A stretch of 64,000 bases of DNA. It comes from Certhia americana (lineage: Eukaryota; Chordata; Aves; Passeriformes; Certhiidae). The position numbers were made by a program, and so were the translations under genes. Below the pieces are notes generated by a model. That model made no database searches. It saw only the letters and a program-made list of their open reading frames with translations, and was not told where the DNA came from. Location of the stretch: contig CM031879.1 in NCBI GenBank assembly GCA_018697195.1, positions 37,001,408-37,065,407 of the forward strand. Reading direction: 5' to 3'. Below, piece by piece: positions 1 to 10,859 of this stretch; position 1 is the first letter of the stretch, and every line of letters starts with the position of its first letter.

Positions 1-100
1 TGTTCCCGGCGGGCTGGACGGCAAGAGCGCCCCACCAGCACCGCTGCCGCCGCCCGCCCCGAGGCGGCTCTGCTGCCGCCCGGAGAGGAGAGGTCCCGGC

Positions 101-144
101 GGGTCGGGCGGGAGAGACGGGGGCGGGAGAGTCGGGGGCGGGGA
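101..144 (+). other. G-quadruplex-forming tract
   Basis: Seven or more runs of three to five G separated by one to five bases (GGGTCGGGCGGG, then GGGGGCGGG, then GGGGGCGGGG). It fits the G4 pattern on the plus strand, inside the CpG island. Confidence 0.7.
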
Positions 145-383
145 GAGAGGCTCGGAGAAGCACAAACACCCTGGAGAGAAACAAAGGGGGGACGTGAGCC
201 GTCCCGCCGCACTGCCCATCCCCGTCCCGCCGCCTCGCGAACTCCCCGGGAAGCCCCCGGCCCCAGGGGATGGGTCTCCATCACCGCCCAACCTCGCACG
301 CTCGGCTCCCACGGCTCGGACCGCGCCGCCCGCCGCCCCCCGGGGCTCCCCTCACCCCTCAGCGCGGGGCCGCCCGGCGGTAC

Positions 384-408
384 CCTCCTCCTCCTCCTCC
401 TCCTCCCG
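384..408 (+). repeat. (CTC)n trinucleotide microsatellite
   Basis: About eight copies of CTC within the CpG island. In one frame of the minus strand this reads as poly-Glu, which makes an artificial-looking open frame. Confidence 0.85.
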
Positions 409-1167
409 CCCGCTGCGGCCACGACGGCCGCGCAGCACCGTCCCTCGCCCTCGGGTGCTATCCCCCCTGAAGCCGGTGCCATCCCCCCGCCGCCCGCTTG
501 CCTGCCCGCGGAGCCGCGTTCCCGCGCCCAGCAGGGCGGAGCGAGCGCGGCCGGCGCTCACCTCCCGCCCGGCGGGGCCGCGGCTCGGGCACTGCACAGC
601 GCCGGCGGCACCAGGTGAGCGGCACCGCCTCCCGCCGTCCCGGAAGGAGCGGCGCGGCCCCGAGCTTTCCCTAGCTCCCTCCCCTTCCCCATCGCGGCGC
701 GGACACAGCCGAAGCCAGAGCGGAAACTGCCGAGATAGCCTCGACAATGGGGTGAAGGCGTGGAGGCCCCGCCCGGCCCGGTGCGCGCCACGGCCCGACC
801 GCGCCGGCTGCCGGCCCTTAGCGGTGCCCTGGCACCTGCCCCGGGCAGCGCGGGAGCGCACACGGACCTCCGCGCTCCCGACGAGCGGCGGCGAGGGCTG
901 GAAAGGGCGAGGGGCGCCGCGGCAGGAGCGGAGTGGGGATGAGTGGGCTGGGACACCGCCGACCCCGGCCGCGCTCCGCTTCCCCGGCGACTTTAACGGA
1001 CGGCGGGCGGGGGCAGTCGGAGCCCCGCCAGGAGGGGCCGGAGAAGGCGGTCTGGTGTCACACCCCTCCGCAGGGGCTTCGCCAAACCAGCCCCGCACCT
1101 GCCGCAAAGCCTCGGCTGAAGGGCCCCGACGTGCGGCCGCCTCCCGCGGGGCAGGTGCCGGGCTCGG

Positions 1168-1260
1168 CCCCGGGCGGTGCGGCTCCCCGGCCCCGGGCGG
1201 TGCGGCTCCCCGGCCCCGGGCGGTGCGGCTCCCCGGCCCCGGGCGGTGCGGCTCCCCGGC
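1168..1260 (+). repeat. 23-bp GC-rich minisatellite abutting the assembly gap
   Basis: Four head-to-tail copies, starting at 1168, 1191, 1214 and 1237, of a 23-bp unit beginning CCCCGGGCGGTGCGG. Copies are essentially identical. The array runs directly into the N run, so its true length is unknown. Confidence 0.95.
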
Positions 1261-1660
1261 NNNNNNNNNNNNNNNNNNNNNNNNNNNNNNNNNNNNNNNN
1301 NNNNNNNNNNNNNNNNNNNNNNNNNNNNNNNNNNNNNNNNNNNNNNNNNNNNNNNNNNNNNNNNNNNNNNNNNNNNNNNNNNNNNNNNNNNNNNNNNNNN
1401 NNNNNNNNNNNNNNNNNNNNNNNNNNNNNNNNNNNNNNNNNNNNNNNNNNNNNNNNNNNNNNNNNNNNNNNNNNNNNNNNNNNNNNNNNNNNNNNNNNNN
1501 NNNNNNNNNNNNNNNNNNNNNNNNNNNNNNNNNNNNNNNNNNNNNNNNNNNNNNNNNNNNNNNNNNNNNNNNNNNNNNNNNNNNNNNNNNNNNNNNNNNN
1601 NNNNNNNNNNNNNNNNNNNNNNNNNNNNNNNNNNNNNNNNNNNNNNNNNNNNNNNNNNNN
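1261..1660. other. Assembly gap, 400 N
   Basis: 400 unresolved bases between the minisatellite and further CpG-rich sequence. Open frames crossing it are meaningless. Confidence 1.
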
Positions 1661-3653
1661 CCACCGGCCGCTGTCACCGGCGGCGAGCCCGGGAGCCCGC
1701 TGCGGTCAGCCCGCGGCTTCGCTGTCATCAGGCACGGGAGCGCCGGCTTGGCCTCAAAGCGCGGTGCCGCCGCTGCGCTCGGCGGCGGGGTCGGTGGGAA
1801 AGAGCCCGAGGTCAGTGGCTCCCGCAGCAGAATGACTTCCTCTGGGCCGCGCCGGTGCTGGGCAGCCTGCTGCTGGCCTGGTGGAAGTTCACTCCCGCGG
1901 GCGGAAGGTTGGGAAAGATCCTGTGTTTGCCTGACGTTCCGAGAAGCCAGGATTCAAGGGTTTTCCGCCAGTCGTGCTGCGAAGACTTGACAGATGAATC
2001 GCTTATAAATAATAACAGCCCTCAGTGGGGAAACCTGACTGGATTAAAAGTTAGGGAAAACGAACTTGCAAGGACCGTGGTGGGAGCATGTTGGGCTATC
2101 TGTTGAACAGCTTGTGTAGGTGATACGATGGGTAAACCTGCACGGAAAACTCAGCTTTCTTTTGGTATGCCCCAAATATGTCCTAGGAGCACCCTGGGAA
2201 ATGATCGTGGTACTTCTGAAAATCACGGCTTTCAATGGAGTTGTGGCTTGCTTAATCCTGCTTTATAGGTGGTATGCTGAGGGAAAGGCGTGTATCTATC
2301 TGTGCCACCTTTCCAGCTGGCTCAGGACGAGATACAAGCTTACAGCAGTCAGAGGAAATCCATATAGACTGGGTTTACCTAGCTGAGAGTACATCATCAC
2401 CTTTTCATCACCTTTCCTCACCTTTTCAGATTCAGTCCTGAATTTGTCCACCTAGTTAATAAAATTCAGTAGTACTTCGGGATATAAACTTTGCAAGGTT
2501 TTGGGTTTTTTTTTTCTTTTTACAGAAAAAAAATATGTAGGTGATAGGGATGGAAAGTATCTTGCAAAATGGAGTTCCAAATATCTGCTGTTAGGCTCTC
2601 TGCACAATGTAAATAACAGGATTACTTCATGTAGCCTTAAAAAAGTCTCTCTCAGAGCAGTGGGCAGAGTCTTACCCTGCCAACCTTCTCTGCCCTTCTG
2701 ATGATCATTCATTTACTTGGACTTTTCACCAAACTCATATCTGATTTCTGCTCTTGTTTGGATTTAGGGATGTTTTTGGTGCAGTGGTTGGCTTCGAAAG
2801 GGCATTTAAATGTTCATATGTGTGGAAGTTAAGGTGCAGTTTCATCACTGCAGATGAAACCTCTTATCTTTCAGGCCAAGGGAAAATCCCCAAACAAAAC
2901 CAGCTGGTTGTTCAGTGTTGGCTTGAAAAGCTGTAAATAGGCAGAAAAATAGAGGGTAAAAACATAGTTTTGCACTAGTGCTACTCTTTACTATTCAGCA
3001 TTACAAAATTAGTAAAGTTAGTCCTAACTAAAGTTTTGACTAAGCACTCTCCTGAAGAAAAAATTCTTACCTGCACTCTTATCTGTAGACTTTTTAAATT
3101 AAACAAGCATTCAATTATATTTCTAGAAAACATAATCTAGAAAAAGGATTTCTGATGAGTTCTTGTCTTTCCTATCATGTAATTTTTTTCTATTTATACA
3201 ATGAAGAGCTGTTCTTGAGAGAATCATGTAACTGTGACAATAACAGTATTTCACCCTCATTATTACACACTATGAGCAGCACAGCTGGCCAAATATTAGC
3301 AAAAAAGTCATATTAGAAAGTTGTTACTTACAGCAGGTTGTGTATATTGAGAAATATAACAATGTGTTTTAGTTCTTAGGACACCCTTGGTTCTCTGTTA
3401 CCCCAGCTCATGCCAGCTGCCCCTTGAGCCCCTCTCTCTGTGGCAATCTGTAGCAGCTAACAAGGTTTAGATGTGCCAGCCCCACTTGCATCCCATGTGC
3501 CCACCTGTTTTATGTGTAGGAGCTGACATGTCCAGACTCATCTACATGCAGCTACCTATTTAGCTGCATCTACCACTGCTGTTGGATTTTTTTTTCTCTC
3601 TCTACTGTAAAAAACATTGTGAGGTTTGGGGGGTTTTTTGGTTGCTTCCTTTT

Positions 3654-3696
3654 TTGGTTTTTTTTTTGTTTTGTTTTGTTTTGTTTTGTTTGTTTG
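3654..3696 (+). repeat. (TTTTG)n simple repeat
   Basis: Repeated TTTTG units following a T run, grading into TGTGTG. Ordinary simple repeat. Confidence 0.9.
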
Positions 3697-6600
3697 ATTT
3701 TGTGTGTGTGTGCCAAAAAGGCTTTGTTTGCCTTACAGTCTGTTATAAATTAACCGAAGTTATTTTGTGGTGAGTGAGATTGGGCTTAAGTGCCCAATAC
3801 AAAAATGCTGACTGTCAGATGTTTGCATCTCAATAAGGTTGTCTGTGCTGGAGAGCTTTCAGGGATAAAGTCCCAAATAGTTTAAGTATCACGCTTCATG
3901 TTTTCCTCTGCCACAAGAGAGAACAGCTTAGTAGCTTGCAAACATTTCTAGAACAACAATTTTCTCTTTTCTTACAAGGAAAAAAAACTCTTCAGGATAT
4001 TCTTAAATCCTAGAAATACAATTCATTTTATTAGCTATGTTTTAAACTGGTGTAATGATAAGGGTCCTTAAGCCTTAAGATATTGGTTTTTATATTTTCT
4101 GGAATGAGATTCTTCCCTAGAGGGAAAATTACCGCCAGGATTTGGTAGGATGATCTTGGTCTCCTTTGCCATGGAAAAAAAATACTTTATTTTTTAATTT
4201 AGAGTAAAACCCATAATTCATTCTTAAAATCTCAAGGAAATGAAGTGCCTTTTGGGGTTGGGCACTTCAAAGCTGCCTCCTTTGTAAAGGGTTACAAGCT
4301 GCTTGAGATCTTTGTAATTTCTTCTAGAGATTCAACCAAATTATCCAACCTTATTAAATTCTGAATTCAAATTTATCTGAGCCATAATACTTTCTGAAGT
4401 GGCAATTTTCAAGGGTTGGAAAATAAAATTGAGAACACAGTAACATATTAGTGGCTGAGGAAATTAAGGACAACATCCAACATCCATTCCTGCCCAATGT
4501 CTGTTTTCTTGTTACGATCATACTCTGAGTTTAGTAAACATTTGTTCTATGCACTCATGCCTGTGTGTTCTGCACTGAAACATTCCCTCCATCTCACCTT
4601 CTTCAGAATCTCTCCCCAAAGTCTCTGTTGAGTTTACTGTATTCACCTGCCTGATTCTCAAACACACGTGCTCTTCCTTCTGCTCCAGACTTTACTTTGT
4701 CTCTGCCTATTACCTGAATTTCCATGAAACACTTCCACTTAGTGCACCTGTCTACTGCTTCCCATATTGGATCCCCTTTGAAGTTCATTCACTCAGCAGT
4801 CTTCATCTTTTTTCTCCCAATCCAAACTTTTTCAGTCACATACTTGTTCTACCTGTTTTATCACTCATGCTTTATTAAGCTAGATTTATTTAGCTTGCTC
4901 TGGTGCCGTCCCACTAAATTTTCCCTCTCTTCTGCTTTAAATTTTACCTGCTGGATAACCCTCACCCATATCACTGTACCTTAACTAACCCATCTACCTA
5001 CTTATTTCTGCACTATCCATCCAGAAATGCTGTTGCTTAAAATTGCTGTGACTCTAAATCTTACAGCCATCTTTTTGTAAGAATATCTACCCATTAAGAA
5101 TATCTACCCATTCTTTCTACCCATAAAATTCCAAAAACCTCTCTTTAAACCTTTCATGCTACATCTCTAGCGGTAACTTCTGACTAGTCTTCCTGTAAAT
5201 TCCCTACCTATGCTCCATGACATTAGAAATGTCGAATCTCCCCTGAAAGTAAAACGGTCCTCAAGTATATACTCCTTCTTTTTAACCTTTTATTGTGAAT
5301 GGTCTTGGGTGGGTTTTATCTAAATGCAGGTGAAATCCCTTTCAATTGATACCACTTTCTGCTACTTCTGAGCTATACACACTGTTCTGAGAGGCTTAGC
5401 CTATCATCAGGGACTTTTCATTTCCTTAACTTTTCTTGCAGAAATTGATTAAATTATTCTCTTTTTTCCCTCTCACTACAGATTGGGTCCATAGTGCTAA
5501 CCTTCTGGCAAGGTTTTCCTCTGTAAGGTTCTAACAACTCAGTATGTTCTAGTTCCTATACTCAGTGGTTTAACTGGATTGCTTTCTTATGGCTTGTGTC
5601 TGCAAAGTTGTATAAATCTGATAATTCTGCTTTTGATGAAATGCTAATTTTATCCTATTTTCTGTGCTACTGAATTGGATGCCTAAAGTCTTATTCTAAG
5701 TGCTAGGGTCTGATTTGAATTCTTGTGTGTAAATAAAAGAGCTTTGAGAAATAGCTGGATTTATCAGGACACATTAGCATTCAAGTTCAGTCCTAGAGTG
5801 CATCCTCTAGCATTGTTTCTATATGTGTTTTACCATTCTTGAACTCTGCTATCATTTGACAAAAGAACTATGTAGTTTCTTTGAACTAGTTTGGTATGAC
5901 AGACAAACTAGTATTGTTTCTTGCAGCAAAGTTTATTCATCTGACTAGTGGAAGAATGCAGTGTCAAAAGCAAAAAAACAGACTGACAGAAGTTTGCTTG
6001 GGGTTTTTTTTAAGTATTTCATCTTACAGTACAAAAATTAATGCAGAGATTGCCATCTGTCCCCAGCTGGCAGTTGTTGGATAAGAATGACAGTGGGGAC
6101 AGGAATGGATTCTGTGCTTTGAAGTCTCTGTGCAGATGACTTCAAAAGTGTGATGAGAATGTTTTCTGCCACAGTTCCCAGTCTGTCATTGCTCCCAGTC
6201 TGTCATTCTGACTCTGTCAGAAGCTCTGTTGCTGCTGCTCATGTCCTGTACTATGAGGGTAGAGAGCAATGACTTGGCTTATCTCCTTGCTATTTGCAGT
6301 GAGGTCCAGCCAGCACAGTTTTGACAGAGTTTATTGAACAACTGTGGTACCTCTTTTTTTCATCCAAACAGATACTCTGGAGGGCCAGATTTGAACAGTG
6401 AACCAAGTAAATATGCCCTAGAGCAACTTGTTGAGAAATAGGGAAATAACAGACACAGAGTCAAAACGCTGAACAGGGAGCTATAAGGAGGTAGAGAGAA
6501 AAAGCTGATGCAGAGGAGCTTCACAGTGCTTGGGAAAGAAGGGAGGAAAAGGTGGATGCTGCAAGGCAGGCTATAAGCATGCTTGAGGACCAGTTTGCAA

Positions 6601-7459
6601 AAGGCATAGAAGCAATTCCCCTGATGGCAGATCAGTAGGGCCAGGATACGATCACCATACAAAAGGAGCACTTTTTAAAAAAGTTTTTCCCTACTATGAC
6701 ATAGGAGCCTAGCGAGCATCTTGCAGCAGAGCTCTTCACTATGAGGGATCCATCAAAATTAAAGCATAAAGAAATTGAGAAAGTGAAAAATAACAAATTG
6801 CCAAAGTGAATGGCAGTGATGAAGTAGCAGATGGAATTCAGCGCAGGTGGACATAAAGTGACTTGTGACAAATTTTCTAAGATACAATACCACCTGGAGA
6901 TAGTTCAGCAGCGTGGAGTCTGTTGAACTAAAATGCTTCTTCAGAATGCCTGTGCTTCTTTGCCATAAGAATACCAGGGAGCACAACACAGAGGCATTGG
7001 ATTTGGCCATTTGCTGGTTTATTAGTCCAGCTCCAGATTTGCCCTTTTGAGAACAAATAGGGATGCTCTGCTCCCTTTGTATTCCTTCACAAGGGCTCTC
7101 TAGTCTTACAGGATGTAAGCCAGGCCTTGGTGTTTTCTAGGGCCTTTGTGCCATGTTGTCCTCTAGAGTCCTGAGTTCTTAGGAATACCCTAAATGGGTA
7201 GGTGACCTGCTGCCATTTCATTAGTGGAGAGACTGCCAGGTTACCCCACTGCTGTGCCATCTAAGATACTGTCTATCATCTTGGTAATAAAGAGCTGACT
7301 GTACTTCTTCATGTGACAGAAATAATATCAAAGGTGTAAACTACCTTATAAGATAACCCGAAGTTATCTGAATAATACCACCTTTGTTCCTTTTTATGTT
7401 TCCAGCACCTTTGAAGCCTATTGATTCCTTTTAAAAAGAGCACCCTCTGACCATGTGCC

Positions 7460-7550
7460 TGCTTTAGTTTTAGATCGTTCTGTGAGAAACAGGGAGTTGG
7501 ATGCAATGATTCTATGGGTCCCTTCCAGCTCAAGATACTTCTGTGACTTC
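7460..7550 (+). mobile_element. CR1 LINE 3' end remnant
   Basis: The stretch GGGAGTTGGATGCAATGATT then CTATGGGTCCCTTCCAGCTC is typical of the CR1 3' end in sense orientation. Only the end is recognisable. Confidence 0.6.
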
Positions 7551-10129
7551 TATGCAGCTAGCTCATAAGTTTAAAACATTGTTAAACAGATCTTTGGTCT
7601 GCACTAAAGACCATTCTGTTCCTGTCTTTCTGTATCTCCAAATGTAAGCAGGCAAATGAATAATTAGAAAACAAATCCAGTGGTTCCTGGCTCACTGTCA
7701 GTCTGTGTCTTGTTGGTACTGGTTACAATTCATAACCCTTCAGGGCTGTTGTATTGTGGTTTGGGGATTTTGGGTTTTTTTAATTAACAGCACTCTAACT
7801 CATAAGAATTATTTTGATTTTTTGACAAAACAATAGAAAGTCAGTTAAAATTAATTAGGCCTCTTGATTGTCACTGTGTACTTCTTGGTTATGCTGTTAT
7901 ACCTCATCCTTTTGATCTAACCTCGTTCAGGTGATGAGTTGCACGCAGTAGGAAAGTCCAGTGAGCCCAAAACTATGCCCCAAAAGAATCATAGTTAAGG
8001 CTGAGGGATCTCCTCAGAGAGCTGACTAAGAAGCTTGGCCTTTGCTGAAATGCAGTAGATGATGCATGCAGAATTTAGCGTGATGGCTTTTTACAATGCT
8101 TTGTTTGAGCTATCCCTTCATTTGGAGATTATTTTTCTCCTGCAGCATAATATTTGTAGGGCCTACTGTGCATCATATGACACTATAATGAAGTTGCCTT
8201 GGAAAAGGAATCAGGCAGATATTTCAGGAATTCAGTACTGGTTATTAGTAGCAATCATCTGGAAGTGTCCAAAGCAAACACAAACAATAATCAATCAATG
8301 GCAGTGACGTGTCAGTGAGTGTAAGCAGAGGAGGGGGAAGCACTTGGAAGAGTTTAGAGTGAGTGTGTATGAAACCAAACAGACTACAAAGAAAATTAAT
8401 AGTTTTAAGAACATAAAATATGCATCCTATTGTTAAAATTTTGTTGATATTTTTATTTCAATGATACATGGCCATACTATAAACATTTAGGATAAAAAAT
8501 TGAGACTGTGAAAATGGGAACAAAATCTATGTGCCATTGTAATGATTTTATATAAACAAATGCAGACATGCTTAAAAACAAATGTTGATTTGCTTGTAAT
8601 ACAGGATTTGCTGTTTCAAGATAATAAGCTTTAAATACATATTAAAAAAAGTTTTAAGTTCAAAAGTTACTTGAGAGAGAACAAGTTGTGTACTTCAGCA
8701 AACCCACAGCCAATGCTCAATTTATTTATTTCCTAGCATTAGGATCCAACAGGCACCCCTTATAGGACTGCTTTGTTGTAAGATACTCAAAATGAGATGA
8801 AGGAAAAGTAGAAAATAGTGAATTATGCCTGCAAACACTTTGATGGGTTGAAAATAAGGAAGAATTCCAGAGTTTCACTCTGGAAACTGTTTTGAGGTAT
8901 GGAGCTATGAAAAGTAGTGCTGATTCCTGAGGAGGGGAATAACGATTGAATGGGAACAGGTGACTTCTGAGAGTGGGCTTAGTTTATGGTGAAACCACCC
9001 GCTTGCATTACAGATAACCAAGAGTAGGTGGGAACTCATTGGCTGGGTAGAGACATTCTTGCTGGGCAAAGATTAGATTATCAGGGAAAAAAAAAAAAAA
9101 AGATCCAGTGGTCAGGAAAAGATTAATGGGGTCTTTGAAAGCATTTTGGATCTAAGAAGTTCAGGATAAGGCAGTGTGGGGAAACGGGAGTGGGAGGTGA
9201 GGAACAAAGGCTGAGGGAGAGCACGCAGTGTTGAGGCTGCTGCACTTGTGGAGTGAGGAATTGTGGACAGCAGAGAATTCACCCAAAGACAGAACTGTGG
9301 AGCAATGAGCTCTGGAAGAAGTAACCAGTGATGAAGTCTGCAGGGGGAGTGAAACAGGAGAGAGAAGTGGCAAATGAATAGAAAGTGCAAGAAGCAAGCA
9401 GAAGGATGGGAGATCTGAGTGGCTGCAAATGGGCAGCGAGTACAAGAAGGACTCACAATGAGTGTGCTGGAATCTGAATGTCCAAAGGGGAGTTTCAATG
9501 GTTGGGGTGGCACTCAGGAGAAACTGAGAAAACCCACAGCTGAGCTGAGGAGGAGATGGAGGAGAGGCTGCTCTTTCCAGCAGCTGTGGCATGTCGGTAA
9601 GCTTGTAGTGACTTGTTGGTAAAATATGAAGTTCTTGCACTCAGTGCCTGCATGTAGCAATCCTGAGTGCCACTCCCCATACGAAGAGAAATTTAGACAG
9701 TGCTCAAGATCCCGGGGGAAATTGCTTCTGGGGTTTTTTATGTCTATCTCCAGGGATAACAGGGAATGTAATTAGACTTCAAAGCCCTCTCTTGCACAGA
9801 AAATAATTATATGTGGTGGCTTGAAAATAGGGCAGAACCCCATCCATGCAGAACTGAGAAGAATAGGCTGAGAAGATCAGAAAGATGCAAGTGCCCACAG
9901 TTACTGCACCAGAGACTAAAGGGAAAACTGCAAGGACCTCACAGCACACAGAGCGCACTGATCACATAGTGAAGCAACACAGAGATGATACTGAAAGGAG
10001 GCTGAACAAGAAGGAGTTAACCAGTGTTTCAGCATTTCAGCCAAGTGCAGTGCTGCTATGAACCGCTGATTTGACAACTTTTGATATGGAGGATTATTTT
10101 TTTTGCTGTCCCTCTTCTCAGTAGCAGAG

Positions 10130-10830
10130 CTGTCCTGTGGTGCCCGGTGCCTATTCCCAGTCTGTCTCTTCACTCGGTACGGGAGTGCTCACTGTGCAGT
10201 GGGTGCCTGCCCGCACTCACACGGATCCGTCCCGCCAGACCCACTGGCCAGCCCTCCTTGGGTTACAGTTTCTGCCTCCCGATGGGATGGATTTCAGCTC
10301 ACCAGCCCAGCCTAACGCACTCTGCCATTCCCAGGGTGTGTTAAGTTTCTTTCGCAGGCTTTCAGTATAAGATACTTAAAAGTAGTACTTGCCGCCCTCA
10401 GACTAACTCAGTGCGTTCCTTGTGTCGATGAATTTGAGATTGCTATTCCTCTGCCTCGCTTCATCGGTCATACCTGGCTCAGTTTACATCAGAGGCAGAG
10501 TTTCCTCCAGGCCCTGTCGTTTGAGCCATCCCTACGCACGGGTGTGGAGGGCAAAGCGGGCGGGACAGGGGAAGAAGCCGTGCTGCCCTCCCAGACCAAC
10601 GGGAGCGGGCTCAGGCGCCGTGCCTCGCTGCCTGGCCAGAGCTGCCGGCCGCTGTCCCGCGGGGCAGCTGCGGGAGCCCGGCAGGAGCCCCAGGGCAGCC
10701 CAGAGGGAGCCCCGGAGCAGCCCCGGAGAAGCGAAGCCGTCTGGTGCCACCTCCCGGCTACGCCGCCCGCCAGCGGCCCTGCCGCGCTCGGAGCTCCTCC
10801 GCCGACTGGAAACTGATCTCGGTGTCATTT
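10130..10830. promoter_or_regulatory. Isolated CpG-rich block between PPP1R12A and PAWR
   Basis: The AT-rich intergenic DNA rises abruptly in GC, most strongly at 10540-10815, with many CpGs (GGGCGGGAC, CGCCGCCCGCC, CCCGCGGGGC). It sits about 3.6 kb left of the PPP1R12A 3' end. No protein is recognisable; a plus-strand frame of 143 codons (10422-10853) is Arg/Pro/Ala-rich as expected by chance. It could be a CpG island for an unannotated transcript or an enhancer. Confidence 0.5.
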
Positions 10831-10859
10831 CTAGGCAGAAACTAAGTAATTAAGTAATA

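Larger units (their letters stand above)
1..1900 (-). promoter_or_regulatory. PAWR: CpG island, probable PAWR promoter and non-coding exon 1
   Basis: The region is extremely GC- and CpG-rich with many GGGCGG/CCGCCC boxes and an ETS-type CCGGAAG at 640-646. In vertebrates PAWR lies immediately downstream of PPP1R12A on the same strand, and its first exon is non-coding; a strong minus-strand donor (GGGAG then GTGAGCG) with the exon ending at 562 fits this. No PAWR protein is encoded here. Assignment is by synteny. It could instead be a promoter of an unrelated or divergent transcript: a plus-strand donor CCAG/GTGAGC also occurs at 614/615. Confidence 0.55.
1990..10100. other. Intergenic, no gene recognised
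   Basis: AT-rich to neutral sequence with stops in all frames and no recognisable protein. It holds a (TTTTG)n repeat, a CR1 3' end, a 15-base A run at 9087-9101, and a 17-bp tandem duplication (AAGAATATCTACCCATT at 5079-5112). 4440-5110 is pyrimidine-rich and 9110-9560 purine-rich on the plus strand, which creates Ser/Leu-rich open frames on the latter's minus strand; I do not regard these as genes. Confidence 0.6.

Noticed and set aside
1168..1260. Regular repeats as a CRISPR array
   Set aside because: Units are contiguous with no spacers; it is a minisatellite in a vertebrate CpG island.
194..1990. Long open frames on both strands across the CpG island and gap
   Set aside because: They cross 400 N and consist of Arg/Pro/Gly/Ala-rich low-complexity sequence that GC-rich DNA gives by chance; nothing resembles PAWR or another protein.
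2004..2011. TATAAATA as a plus-strand promoter
   Set aside because: A single AT-rich match at the edge of the CpG island with no downstream gene.
9161..9640. 159-codon minus-strand Ser/Leu/Pro-rich open frame
   Set aside because: The region is strand-asymmetric purine/pyrimidine DNA, two overlapping frames look alike, and there is no domain.
10422..10853. 143-codon plus-strand open frame beginning MSMNLRLLFLCLAS (signal-peptide-like)
   Set aside because: The downstream part is CpG-island composition in translation, there is no known domain, and an open frame also exists on the other strand.
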